Source: Papilionanthe hookeriana x Papilionanthe teres
Lineage: Eukaryota; Streptophyta; Magnoliopsida; Asparagales; Orchidaceae
Assembly: GCA_022702705.1 (NCBI GenBank)
Contig: CM040429.1
Coordinates: 112,321,943 to 112,385,942, forward strand
Length of the DNA: 64,000 nucleotides
Reading direction: 5' to 3'
Under the pieces are notes generated by a model. It was not told the origin of the DNA. It did not search any database and saw nothing but the letters and a program-made list of their open reading frames with translations. The position numbers and the translations under genes are program-made. Position 1 is the first letter of the stretch; each line of letters begins with the position of its first letter. Of the stretch, positions 23,639 to 35,857 are shown in pieces.

Positions 23639-23880
23639 TAGAGAGGAATTGAAAGTATTTTCCATTCATTTTTGGGAGTTGGAGTGTTTAGGAATAGTCC
23701 ATGAGAGTTTATAAGGGGTGAATTCACTAAAAACCGCCAAAAACAGTCATTTCGAACTCAAAAAACTTCTCACTCACTGATCCCGCTATCGGCGGCCTTG
23801 AAGGGCTCTTGGGAAAAACCCACCTTCGGTAGCGTCGAGCGCGTCGTCGGCGCCCTAGGCAAAAATTTTCACATATACGT
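23639..23880 (-). promoter_or_regulatory. Internal promoter of Athila-2 accessory gene A
   Basis: On the minus strand a GC-rich cassette (plus coordinates 23778-23860, with CGTCGTCGGCGCCCTAGG and CTATCGGCGGCCTTG) is followed by a TATA box, CCTTATAAACTC (TATAAAC at 23713-23707), and then the ATG. The cassette closely resembles the U3 cassette of the same element's LTR (near 18725 and 18885-18903). The layout copies that of the LTR promoter and of Athila-3 gene A. Confidence 0.6.
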
Positions 23881-24059
23881 CGTGGTCAAACACGTTCCAA
23901 ATTTTCTCTATGGATCCAAATTCTTGACAATCAAAGGTCAAATACAAGTAGTAGAATTCAATATTACTACATACTAACGATAAATACAAACAAACACTCA
24001 AATAAATAAAGATAACTATAGGTTGCCTCCCATAAAGCGCTTTCTTTAACATCGTCAGC

Positions 24060-25235
24060 CTGACCTATTCAGGTTAACTGAGCATTAAAACCTCTTTAAA
24101 ATTTGGTCTTTTACCCTTAAAATATGGTTTTAATCTATGTCCATTTACTTTAAATCTATTCCCAGTCTTTTGATCTTCAATTTCAATAGCTCCATAAGTG
24201 TAAACCTCAGACACAGTAAAGCGTCCTCACCAACGAGACTTCAATTTCTCAGGAAATAATTTCAACCTTGTATTGTAAAGCAAAACTTCTTGTCCTGGTT
24301 GAAAGTTCTTCTAGTTAATCTTTCAATCATGCATTAACTTCAGTTTTTTCCTATAAATTTTGTCGTTATCATAAGATTCATTTCTTAATTCTTCTAATTC
24401 ATTCAATTGCAACAATCTCTTCTCACCAGCATTTTTAAATTATAGTTGAATTCTTTAATTGCCCAATACGCTTTATGCTCCAATTCTACTGTTAAGTGAC
24501 AAGTCATTCCATAAATAAGTCTGTAAGGAGTCATATTAATAGAAGTTTTATAAGCAGTCATGTATGCCCATAATGCAGTATCCAGTCTCGTAGACCAATC
24601 TACTCTACTAGGATTTATAGTCTTTTCAAAAATTTATTTGATCTTATAATTAGAAACTTGAGCTAAACCACTGGTTTGAGGATGATAGGCAGTACAAATT
24701 CTATGAAAAATATTAAACTTTTCTGCCAATGTTTGAATGTATTTATTCCTAAAATGGGATCCTTCGTCAGTGATAATCACTTTCAGCATACCGTATCTCG
24801 TGAAAATGTTTTTCTTTAAAAATCTCGAAACACTTTTAGCATCACAACGAGGTAAAGCTCGTGTTTCAATCCACTTTGATACATAATCAGCTGCAACTAA
24901 AATATTTAAGTTCTCAAATGAAGGAATAAATGGTCCCATGAAATCTAATCCCCAAACATAAAAAATCTCAACTTCTAACATGAAATTCAGAGGCATTTCA
25001 TTCATCTAGATATATTACCTACTCGTTGGCATCTATCACAAGTTTTGATATATCTGTAAACATCTCTAAAAAGATTAGGCCAATAAAATCCAGCTTGCAA
25101 AATTTTATGCGCAGTTTTGTCAATCTCAAAATGTCCTCCAAATTCAGAACCGTGGCACTTTTGAATAATCAGTTTAGTTTCTTCATAAGGCACACATCTC
25201 CTAATAATAAGATCATTACATTGCTTCTTCATAAG
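24060..25235 (-). pseudogene. Athila-2 integrase (broken)
   Basis: Minus-strand integrase. The HHCC zinc region is nearly complete: KCHGSEFGGHFEIDK then CDRCQRVGNISR (about 25160-25005). The core has GLDFMGPFIPSF (first D) and VIITDEGSHFRN (second D). The third catalytic position reads SNYKIK where relatives have SNREIK, so the glutamate is replaced. After 24634 the frame breaks, but LWAYMTAYKTSI and VELEHKAYWAIKEFN are readable. Right after the gene, near 24021-24055, stands the conserved Athila block GCGCTTTATGGGAGGCAACC (minus strand). Everything upstream (gag, PR, RT) is gone, replaced by Tat-2. Confidence 0.85.
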
Positions 25236-25931
25236 GCACCCTAAGTTCTAAATTAGCCATCAAATTTTTGTAAACTAAGCCATATGACAAATCCTATCAA
25301 ATCACCCCTAAATTACCAAAATTCCTAAAAACCTCTTTCATGAAAGTTGACTTAGCCTTTTCCAAGCCAAAGGTGAGCCATGAAGCCATGCATGAGCCAC
25401 ATGTGAGCCATGAAAGCCTTGGACACTTCACCATACCCAAAATGGCAAGAAGAGGGGACCCTTTAATGATTCTCTTAAGGGTGATTAACCACTCCCATGT
25501 CTCCCCTAACTCATGCTTAAGCCTAATTGTACTTGGATTGTGACTTGACTCCACTAATCAAGTTGATCCAAGTGACTTTCTCTTCAGCCCAAATTGGCCT
25601 TGGATGGTGGACCTAACCCAAAACCATGGGTTGACCCATTTAGACCCAAAATTAGCCCTTTCCCATTCCACTTTGATTCAAACCCTTTACACATGGCAGA
25701 AACCAATTGACTTCACAAACATCAAGCCCTGAGCCTCCTGACCCTGAGGGTGACCCATGCATGCCGGCCAGCCACCTGGGCCACCGGAAAACACCACACC
25801 CGTGAGCCCAAGCTTGGAATTCTCACCTGCTGAGTTGCCCCATGCCCAATGGCCACCATGGTTGTTCTTCTCCTCACCAGAGCAGCTGATCCCAACCCCT
25901 AACTCCCCCTGGGAGGCCCTCCAGCCACTCC

Positions 25932-25939
25932 TATTTAAA
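25932..25939 (+). promoter_or_regulatory. TATA box of Tat-2 LTR
   Basis: TATTTAAA in CTCCTATTTAAACCCCAC matches the Tat-1 box at 11107, including the flanks on both sides. Confidence 0.6.
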
Positions 25940-26354
25940 CCCCACCTCTCTCGGCCATGGAAGAGGTGCTGAAAAAAACCAACTGAAACTCTGCCAAAAT
26001 TGTCTCAGACCACTCTCCACACTTAGAACAATTGAGCTCCAGTGTCCATTTGCCCTAATCCCCATTAACAAAGCTCAATTTCATAGTCCAAATTCCACTC
26101 AAAAACAGGACACTTCACTACAGTGAGCCAATCTCCAAATTGATTGCTACTACACCTTCACCAGACCAAGAGGAGAAGTTCCCCAATAAAAGCCCCCTCC
26201 CCAGGCCACCCAGTTGCTCCAGCCTCCAAGCTTTGTGACCGGCTGTGGTCACTTTTGTACCTAGGCAATTCACCAGGCTAAGGGACTTCATCTGGAGCTT
26301 GCTTGGACCCAATCGAACGTGACACAACTCTCAGATCGAAGCTTCACTTCTCTG

Positions 26355-26366
26355 AGCAAAGGTATG
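26355..26366 (+). promoter_or_regulatory. Conserved splice donor in Tat-2 LTR leader
   Basis: GAGCAAAG/GTATGA with GT at 26362-26363, about 400 bases after the predicted start site. It matches the donor at 11538 in Tat-1 in both position and sequence. Confidence 0.5.
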
Positions 26367-28504
26367 AACTCTCTCTTCCTCCTGAGCTTCTGGAGATTCT
26401 CAATTTGATATGAATCAATTTCAATGCATGATCACTGTATAAATGTATTTGTCTCTTCAAGACGAATCCATAGAGCACAAGAACACAAAAATCCGTTAAG
26501 TATTGAGTGAGATCTTAGGGTTTTAGTGTGGACGGTCACGGGTTCACACCAGTCGTAGACGATGACTGGGAGCCGTTGGATCGCGTGTGTATCGAGCGGA
26601 CGGCTCAGATGGTGTCGGACCAGGAGACGGTACGTGAACTGCGGGCCCCGTGGCAGCTGACTCAGATGGCGGCGCCGAACCAGGAGACGCCGCGTGGCCT
26701 TTCGGATCCGCTAAGGTTGACGCGGCGCCGCGTGGTTAAGTAGGAAATTAGGGTATTTTCTTATTTATTAAATATCCAGAACTTCAAAAATTCATAACTT
26801 TGTGTAGAAAAATCTTAAAAATAAAATAAAAATACCCACTTGCTCAGTGAACAGAGGAGAATAATGTGGAAAAGAAATCATGTCATTTCATTAAGTATTT
26901 TATTTTTAATAATTTATTTACTCTCTGCACTATTTAAATTCTCCATGCATATAGGAAATTCACCATGGCATGAGACCATAGGGCTTTTAAAGCCTCTGAA
27001 CTTGGGAACATTCCCTGAATTTTCCAAGGTCAGAGGCCATCCCTATGAGAAGTTATTGATTTTTCAATTGCATGTTACTGTTTTGAGTATTTTAATTCCA
27101 ATAATTAGCATGTTGAGAAATAAATTCTAGAAAAATTTGGTGATGTTTCTTATGACCAGAGAAACCTAGAAAAAATAAGTTCTGAGTTAATTCACTTGGA
27201 ATAACCCTAATTGGTCTAAACACCCAAAATTGAACTTTAATTAATTAGGGTTAACTATACATCAAATTGACTTGTAAACAATTCTCCACTGTCCTTTAGG
27301 GTCAGGAGAGTCTCACATAAAAATTTGAAACTAATTGGACTTGATTTGATCCACCAAATGGGTTGCTTAAGCCCCATGAGTAAAATTAAACTTTAAAAAT
27401 TCATAACTCACAAAATACTTTTCAAAAATTCACAAAAATGGTTTTGGAGCTTCTCTGATATCGGAGGAACTTAGGAAAATTAAAATTGTAATTTTCTAAA
27501 AAAAGTTGATTTTTATCATTATTTTAATATTTTTAATAATTAAAATAATAATAAAAATCATAAAAATATTAAAAATCACCAAAATGTCACATTTTGAATT
27601 CTAATTACTTAGGAACAAACCAAATATTTTTCTTAAGTACCTAGGATAAGATATTGAATTTTAAAGGCTTAATGTAATTTTTAATATTAAAAAATGTATT
27701 TTTCAACCTTTTCACTAAAATAATTCTAATAAATCAAAGAAAAATCACAAAAATGCAAAATTTGTTTCTCTGAACTCCTTGAGGTTAGAGAGATTTAAGA
27801 AAAATATAAAATCCATTTTTTAACTTTAATTTTATTTTAAAATTAATTAATACTCCAAAACTCAAAATAATTCTAATAAATAAAATATAATTCAAAAAAT
27901 CATAAAAATTGGTTTGAATGGTCCTCTAATCATTAGAGATATGCCATAATTTTCTTAAGGATAGAAACATTTCCTTGGTCATGTTATTGAATTTTCCTTG
28001 AAAACCCCTATTTTCCATTAAAAATAATTACATAAATAAATTAAAAACAGAAAAATCACATTTTTTCCTCTAAATTCTTAATTGACATGTAAGTGAGGTT
28101 ACATAAAAATTTCAAGTTCATTTGAGCTTAATTTAGTGAGTTATAGAATTATTAAGCTTGAAGGACAAAATGGTAATTAAAAATTTCAACGTTTAATTAA
28201 AATTTTAGGATTAATCAAAAAGGGGAGGGTAAAATATTTGATTTTAAACTGATTTTGGATGATTGAAACTTAAATGATTGAGGGTAGAAACCTACTAACC
28301 ATTTCAAAAAAAAATAATTAAAATAAACTTTAATTAATTAATTAATTGAAATTTTGGGAAGATGATGGAAATTAGAATTATTAAAGTAGGGATATTATTA
28401 AGAGGATATTTATTCTTTAATTTAAAAGTCCCTAAATAAACCACTTCAACAATACTTAATTTTTAATAAATAAATAAAAATTAATTAATTAAAATAATAA
28501 TCCA

Positions 28505-28745
28505 AATTAAAAATTAAATTAAATTAAAATTAAATTAAAATTAAAGTTAAATTAAATTAAATTAAATTAAAATTAAAATTAAATTAAAACTAAAATTAAA
28601 ATTACATTAAAATTAAATTAAATTAAAATTAAATTGAAATTAAATTTAAATTAAATTAAATTAAATTAAATTAAAATCAAATCAAATTAAATTAAAATTA
28701 AATTACATTGAATTAAAGTTAAATTGAATTAAATTAAATTAAAAT
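28505..28745 (+). repeat. AAATT-type low-complexity repeat in Tat-2
   Basis: About 240 bases built almost only from AAATT/AAAATT units (TTAAATTAAATTAAA and variants). It lies in the part of the LTR that Tat-1 lacks. It has no coding meaning and probably grew by replication slippage. Confidence 0.9.
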
Positions 28746-30576
28746 CATTTAACAACAAACCTAAATGAAATCCTTAGGAATTAAATCTAAAATAACTTGA
28801 ACACTATTCCAAACTTAAACTAACTTTTTATAATTAAGTCAAACTTAAAATTAAATCATTAAGTTTAAATCATCAAAATATTTAATAATTTGATTTGCCC
28901 TTTTAAAGCTCTTATTATTATAACTCTTAAATGAGGCATCAAGTGAAGTGTTACTTCACTTATAGGATATTCAAATGTCCTAGTTCACTGAGTAAGATAA
29001 CAAAACTTAAACTCCTGGATGATTAATTCACTTGTATAATTAAATTCTCTTGGATTTAAAACAACCTAGAGGTATTGAAAAGATGTTTAAGACTCGTCTT
29101 AAGCACTTCCTCAATATGATAGGATGTTTATAAGAACAACCGAATTTAATTGTTCTTGGGTGAAGAGAGTCATCCTTAAACCAAAACACAAGAACCTAGA
29201 CGTCATAGGAGATGATTAGCTATAGGATTAGGACTTTGGTAGACAATCAAAACCTTTCCCTTAGCTTTACCTAGGTACTTGTTGAAACATTTAAATGTCT
29301 TAACATGTGTTTTAAGTGCAGCTTGGGATGACGGGAAGACCCTCCAGGTACGCTTTTATTTTATTGCAATTTACTTACATGCACTGTACTTTACTTTTCT
29401 TGCATGATAAACAACTGTTGCATGAAAACCAAAACCTTTAGGATAGTCCCTAAACTGAAACCAAAACTAAATTAAAAGTCATTACAAGATAAAAATTACC
29501 GCCACAATATTTTAAAATATAAAACAACTCAAAATTTAATCACAAACAGAACAACAAAACTACAATCACAACTAAATTAAAACGTCTCCTTGAATGATCG
29601 GGAATACCTCGGATGATGTAACCCATGTGTTGTTAACTGGATTTCCCACGGTCTAAATGAAAGTGTGGAACTCATTCAGTTGAGTTTAGCAAATTCATCT
29701 GGACTAAGTGAATTCAATGAAAATAACGGTGTCGGGATGACGGAACCGTGGGATCTTAATCGGTTCTGTTTAAACAACTTTAAGATTTGTTTTAATTATT
29801 AAAAACACTTGAATTTTAAGATTTTCTCTAAACCAAAACACTTCTCTCATCTCCTGATTTATGACTTCTAAAACTAAACCTCTGCAACAACAAGGAGCTC
29901 GGAGCATGGTGGGCAGCACGGTCATCGTCATCAGCAAAACTCGGATCTACTTCAGCAAAACTTTCTTAGAATTAAATAACCAAGCCATAGGACTTCGAGG
30001 TGGTTTGCCTAATGCAACATAAATCCTCAACTCTTCGTTAGACATTTGCATGATCATGTCATGTAAATTAAGCCCTAACCGGTCTTAGGACTCCGAGGTA
30101 GTCGTTCGGTACGACATAAACCCTCACATCTTCGAGGCTATTTGTATGATTATGTCGTACAAACATAAGTCCTAATTAATTAAAATTGGTAAGATTACAA
30201 CATTAAATAAACTCCCAAATGGAAGCCAAACAATAGGATAGTTTGGGAAGTTGCCAAGATTCTTCTTGGATCCTCAGCTTCTCCTACCTCTCTTCCATTG
30301 TACTCCAAAATAAACTGTTCCAAATTTGAGCTAACCCCTTTTGAAATTCCAAAATTCAATCCTTTGAAAACCTTAAACTTTGAAATTCTTGAAAGCAAAA
30401 CCACTGATCATTATCAAGAGTTTTCTTAAATGATTCCCGTCATTTAAGATGTAATTAACTATAGGGGCTTGCCCTTATAGGGAACTTTAACAACCCAGGT
30501 AATATAAACCCTGCTTAATTCATTTATATTAAGCTGGGGAACTTGTCGACTTATATAATTGGTTCGCAGACCAAAT

Positions 30577-31175
30577 GGATGTCACAGATCTCCTAGTTTA
30601 TTTAATCGAGCCCCATCATCAAGCAGTGTGTCTATTCTTCGGGATAGATACACGGTTTGTGGTGCGGTGCTCGTTTATATAAACTATTTGGGATGTGAGG
30701 TCGGTTTGATTTCATATCTTAAAACTTTTTAACTTAAAATTACTTTCAAAATCAAATACTACTTTCTAAATTATATATATATATATATTTAAATTAAATT
30801 TAAAATATAAAATTCGCCGATAATTTTTGTAGGCGACCCCTTTTCAAAATACAACACATAACCTAAAAATATGCCGACAAACGGATGTCACAGATCTCCT
30901 AGTTTATTTAATCAAGCCCCATCATCAAGCAGTGTGTCTATTCTTCGGGATAGATACACGATTTGTGATGCGGTGCTCGTTTATATAAACTATTTGGGAT
31001 GTGAGATCGGTTTGATTTCATATCTTAAAACTTTTTAACTTAAAATTACTTTCAAAATCAAATGCTATCTTTTAAACAATATATATATTTAATTTAAATT
31101 AAAAATCTTCCCACAACTTCTGTAGGCGACCCCCTTTTTTAAAATACAACACACAAACCTAAAAATATTCCGACA
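30577..31175 (+). repeat. Tandem duplication of the last about 300 bp of Tat-2 LTR
   Basis: The stretch from GGATGTCACAGATCTCC to the terminal CCGACA occurs twice in a row: 30577-30879 and 30883-31175. Both copies hold AGTGTGTCTATTCTTCGG and GTAGGCGACCCC. They differ by a few bases and by the length of a TATATA run. Tat-1 has one copy. The joint shares a short identity (GAC-AAACGG or GACC-AAATGG), so slippage or unequal exchange is likely. Confidence 0.85.
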
Positions 31176-32442
31176 CTTGGTTACAGAATCTGCGGCTAGG
31201 CCGGGAGGATACCAGCTCTCACATCGGAGCTCCCACTTTCCCTCGCCTGAGGGTTAACATCTACACTTCAGCACCCAAACGATATGACCAAATTGAGGAT
31301 TTTATCCTGTCACTCTAAAATCTCCAATTCTACGCCCGATGAATATTATTTCCCTATTTATTTGCACCCTACTTCCAAGGACTTTGACCTCCCTGAATCT
31401 CGGATGTAATCTTTACTATAGTTCCTAAACTCAACATATTTTAACTATTCAATTGGTCAGATTGAAATTAAATTAAGATTTTAATTAAAAGATTATCACA
31501 ACTTCTTTAAACTTTTATGGCAGACTAATTTAATTTACCATTTCACAAAAATATCAAAACAAGGAGAAAGACACAAAAACTACTCAGATTTCATGGAGAG
31601 GATACAATAAAACTTGGATTTCATATATAAAAGTAAAGCTCTAGAAAATAAAGTAAATAAACACAACTTATCTTAAATTCCTCCCCAATCAAACTCCTTG
31701 AAGTTCCTCTGAATTTCTTCCTTTCTTTATAGTACGTAGAATTCTCCTTCGAAACAACAATGAAGAAGAGATCTCTCACTTCCCTTCCACTCTTGCAATC
31801 CTTCAAAGAATTCTTCACCAATATCTCTATCTGAACTCACTATTTAGCACTCGCAAATAACAGCAAAGGACACTAGTGGACTCTCTATTTGACACTGAGT
31901 GACTTTTAGAAGACCCCAAAATGACTTTTTTAAGAACTCTTAGTGACTTTTAGAGGAACCAAATATGACACTTTTTCGGCCTAGAATTGTTCTTTTTAAA
32001 GTAGTTGAAGAGTCTCCAAGGGTTTTCGAAGCATCCCTTCTAAAATTATCCACGTTCGACGTATTTTGTGAAAGAACTGTCGATCCTGCCGTCAGCGGCC
32101 TCGAGCCCCACCTTCGGCGGCCTTCTAGAAACACTGCCTTGAACCGACCCCGCTGTCGGTGACCTTGACGTCCGCCGTCGGTGGCCTCCCTTGAAATATA
32201 TTCTGAACTATCAGGAAAATCGCGTCGTCGGCACCATCGACCTCGTCGTCGGCGCCCTAAGTCAATTTTTCATAATTTGGTCCTTTTTGCTCCAAATTCG
32301 CTTCTTTTTACATATTTTCGCTCCACTGTCCTTAAATCTTCATACATGCAGAAAATCACCAAAAATACCCTTCTTTAAAGTGAAATATCATCAAATCAGT
32401 ATAAAATAGGCATCAAAATCTTAACATTTTTTCCTTGGGTTA
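31176..32442 (-). repeat. Athila-2 5' LTR fragment
   Basis: Minus-strand copy of the LTR at 17346-19077, covering its first about 1.27 kb. It begins TAACCCAAGG at 32442 and is cut by the Tat-2 end at 31175 (TTGGTTACAGAATC side). It keeps the GC-rich cassette (32085-32262, with CTCGTCGTCGGCGCCCTAAG) in which the matching CGTCGGCGCC is found in the other LTR. The last about 500 bases are lost. Confidence 0.8.
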
Positions 32443-32545
32443 CTGCCATGACTAGTCTTCTAAGAAAGTCACTAGGAGAGTCCCATGGCTAGACCCTAGG
32501 CTATTCTAAAGAGAGACTAGACCTCAACCAAAAGTGAGGTCAACA
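32443..32545 (-). mobile_element. Tat-4 LTR fragment, start of LTR
   Basis: About 100 bases that read TGTTGACCTCACTTTTGG from 32545 on the minus strand, the same start as Tat-1 and Tat-3. It is cut by Athila-2 and continues at 17345. Its outer flank (ACCGA, 32546-32550) is interior Tat-3 LTR, so Tat-4 inserted in Tat-3. Confidence 0.7.
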
Positions 32546-35500
32546 ACCGACAAGTTCCCCTTCCTAATATAAGAAAATTAGGTAAGGTTTATATTACCTG
32601 GGTCCTAAATTCCTTATAGTTAATTACATCCTAAATAACTGAAGTCAATTAAAAAAACTCTCGAAAAAGATTAGTGGTTTTGCTCTCAAGAATTTCAAAG
32701 TTTAATATATTCAAGGATAGTCTTAGAAATATCAAATGGGATTGGTTCAAATATGAATGATTATTCTTAAGAATCTAAAGGAATGAGAGGTAAGGGACTT
32801 CACGGATCTAGAGGAGAACCTTGGTGACTTCCCAAACTATCATATTGTGTGGCTTTACTTTTGGAAGTGATATTAGGTGTTTCATCTTGCCTTTTTTATT
32901 ATTTAGTGCTTATATGTACATAATACTAATTTTACAAATAGTCTAGAAGATAAGAGAATTTATGCCTAAAAAGATAAAGTGAGATTTTATGTTGCACTAG
33001 GCAGACTAACTCGAAGTCCTATGGCTTATTGTTTAAATTCTAAGGAACAGTTTAGTTGACGTAGATTCATTTTGTTGTTGAAGATGGTCGTGTTGCCCAC
33101 TGTATATGCACCAAGCTCCTCGTTGCAGCAAGTTCAATTTTAGAAGTGTCAAATGGAATGGATGAGAAAAGTGTCATGTTTTAGAGTTCAAGTTCTGGTG
33201 TGACTGTCAAGTTTTCATTATTATTTAAATGTCTTATTATTTTTATATAATATTTATGGTAAATATTTAGGTTGATTACGTGATACCGGTTAGGATCCCA
33301 CGGTTCCCTCGTTCCGGCACCACCATTTTCTTTAGATTCACTTGGTCCAAATAAATTTACTAAACTCAACTGAATGAGTTCCATAAGTTCATCCAGTCCA
33401 GGGAAATCTCGTTAGCAGTCGTAGATTGTCTCATCCGAGAAAATCTCGATCATCTGATATAGAAATTTTAATTTAATTGCAGTTGTTGTTTTGTTTTTTT
33501 TTTTTTGATTAAATTTTGAGTTGTCTTATTAGATTATTGTAAATTGATTTTTGGTTTTGTTTTTGTGTTGGCAGTAATCACAAGTATGACATGCAGAAAG
33601 AAGTAGGGCATTTAATAAATAAAGCAGTGTAAATTGCAATAAATAAACATAAATGCATACCTAGCAGACTTTGAGTACATCTACTGAAATGTTAGCATTT
33701 TAAAGCATGTATAGAAGTGATAATTAAAGTTCAGAAGTTTAAGTCCAACAAGGGATACTATCTCATAACTTTGTGGTCCCTAAAGTATGTTAAGGATGAT
33801 TTCCTTGAACAAAGAATAATGAAATCTAATTTTTCTTCTAAAATAACTCATTAGATTGAGCATGTACTTGGGGCATATCTCTGAACATCTTTCTCAAAGC
33901 TTTGGGTCCACTTATAGTTCATTTGGTTTCATCTTGTTGTCCAATCAATCACCCATGTTCAATTAAGAGTTTATTAATGATGACTTAATTCTTGCTCAAT
34001 GAGCTTGAATATTTTGATTATCCCTTGAGTGGGATAACATTCATTTGAAACTTCATTTATTAGTTTTGTGAGTGAAAGCCTTTAGGGGCAAATTAGATTA
34101 TTAGGGGACTAAGCCATTTAGATTAAGGTTGTGCTAGTGGTGTTTTCAAAAACGATTGTAAAAGATTATGTTCTCTTTTTTAATCCTCATTAATTGAAGT
34201 TGAGATCAAACTTGTTTTACAACCTAGCCCTTAAGCTTTTATGAGTAGATTTGTAATTTAAGGGTATTATAGGGTTAAGTGACATTTGATCTTTATTAAA
34301 GATTGCATTGTCATCAAACCATTAATTAAGCTTATCACTTCATAATTCTTTTAATTTAACTTAAATGACTTTAAAATTTTTATGTTACCCCACTCATGGG
34401 CCAATTAAAATATCAGAGGATAAAATTTAATGTTTTTATTTTTATTTTATTTTTTACAATTATTTTAATTCAAAATTAGATATTTTCCCAGTTAATTCAT
34501 TTAATTATTCAAGACTAATCATTTGTCCTTAAAAAAATTATTAGAGGTTCAAATATTATTTAAGTTAAAAATTTCATTTTATATTTTTCTTAAATCTCTC
34601 TGAGTTTAAAGAATCTAGAGAAATAAATTTTATATTTTTGAGATTTATATTTTATTTATTGGAATTGTTTTAATGTAAAATTAAGGAAAATTCATTTTAA
34701 GCCTTTTAAAATTCATTTTTAAGTTTTTAAAATCTATAAATTTATTTATAAAATTAGGAAAAATATTCTAATTCTCCCTCAAGTAATCAAGAGACAATTT
34801 GGAACATTTTGGTGCATTTTAATATTTTAGTGATTTTTGTGATTTTTTTAATTATTTTTAATTATTTTAATTATTTAAGTATTCAAAATAGGCTTAAAAG
34901 TGAAATATTTATTTTAATTTAAATTTTTTTTCTTAGGTTCCTCTAGTCACAAGGAACTCCCAAAATCAATTTTATAAATTTTTTACTTATATTTTAATTA
35001 TTATAATTATTTTAATGTCAAAAATGTCATTTTACTTAAAAAATCAAGTTTGGTGACCAAATCAATTCATATTGAGCTCAATTTTTTATGGGGAGTTTCC
35101 CTGGCTATTTAATTTAGTGTGGGTTTAGGTTTGTAATTTTTTAATTGCATTTTAATTATTTGATTTTTCTCTCATTTTGAAGGGTTATTTACATAGTGAT
35201 ATTCTTAATTAATAAATCCATTTTATATTTTTCTTATGATCTTCTGACCTCGGTGAACCTACTAAAGCAAAATTTATATTTTTATGATTTATATTTTAAT
35301 TATTATAATTTTTACACCATAACAGAGGGGATTAACTTCAAATTTAGTGATCTCTAGCTAGAGATTCCCCTTGACCTTGGAAAAATCAGGGAAGATCCCT
35401 AACAATAGAGCTTTTAAGCCCTCCAAACCTCATGTCATGGTGATTAGTATTTAATAAGTTACGATTTAATGAAGCTTATGACCGTTTAATTATTTTAAAA

Positions 35501-35857
35501 ATAAATACAGGTAAAAATATTTTAATTTTTATTCCACATTGTTCTTCTCTATTCACTAAGCAAGAGCATATTTTTATTTTATTTTTTATGAATTTTCTAC
35601 ACCAAGTTATGAATTTTTAAAGATTATTGAATTAAAACAAATCAACAATAGACTATTTAACCACTTAACCACGTCGGTGTTGACTGCATGCTCGTATTAG
35701 TCGAAAGAACATGCAACGTGTTTTGATTCGGTGCTGCCCTCCGTGTCAATGCTGATTGACCTCTGCATTATCACACCATCCTTCTATCTAGCACAATCTG
35801 GACCCTCCATTCAATACACTCGCGATCGAACAGTTGCGGGTCTTCATCACTAACTGG
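32546..35857 (-). mobile_element. Tat-3 LTR, U5-side part
   Basis: The reverse complement aligns with Tat-1 LTR from about 11725 to 14737. Landmarks are ACCCAGGTAATATAAACC (near 32580), the CAAGCTCCTCGTTGCAGCA block (near 33110), TTCTCTATTCACTAAGCAAGAG (near 35550) and a GC-rich block around 35650-35850. It is more diverged from Tat-1 than Tat-2 is. No genes are seen in these 3.3 kb. It is cut at 32546 by Tat-4 and at 35857 by Athila-3. Confidence 0.75.

Larger units (their letters stand above)
25241..31175 (+). mobile_element. Tat-2: truncated giant Tat LTR inserted in Athila-2
   Basis: Collinear with Tat-1 LTR from about 10421 onward: the same leader (GGCCATGGAAGAGGTGCTG), splice donor, GC-rich block and tail. 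The first about 1.7 kb of U3 is missing at the left edge. The right end reaches CCGACA, the LTR terminus, and then Athila-2 LTR sequence resumes. It keeps about 1 kb near 27950-28980 that Tat-1 lacks. No coding region is supported inside. It may be a solo LTR or the remnant of a full element whose left part was deleted together with half of Athila-2. Confidence 0.8.
17346..32442 (-). mobile_element. Athila-2: Athila-like element, minus strand, invaded by Tat-2
   Basis: Read on the minus strand: 5' LTR fragment (32442-31176), then Tat-2 in place of the rest of the LTR, gag, PR and RT, then integrase (25235 to about 24060), two accessory genes, 3' UTR, PPT and the 3' LTR (19077-17346). Both LTR copies start TAAC[TC]CAAGG, probably from TGAC. 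The 3' LTR ends AAGTCA. The flanks GTGCC (17341-17345) and CTGCC (32443-32447) match at four of five bases and fit a decayed target duplication, with Tat-4 on both sides. The element is therefore one insertion, later disrupted. Confidence 0.75.

Noticed and set aside
26528..26743. Open frame of 71 codons in the GC-rich block of Tat-2
   Set aside because: The equivalent block in Tat-1 has no matching frame; it is a composition effect.
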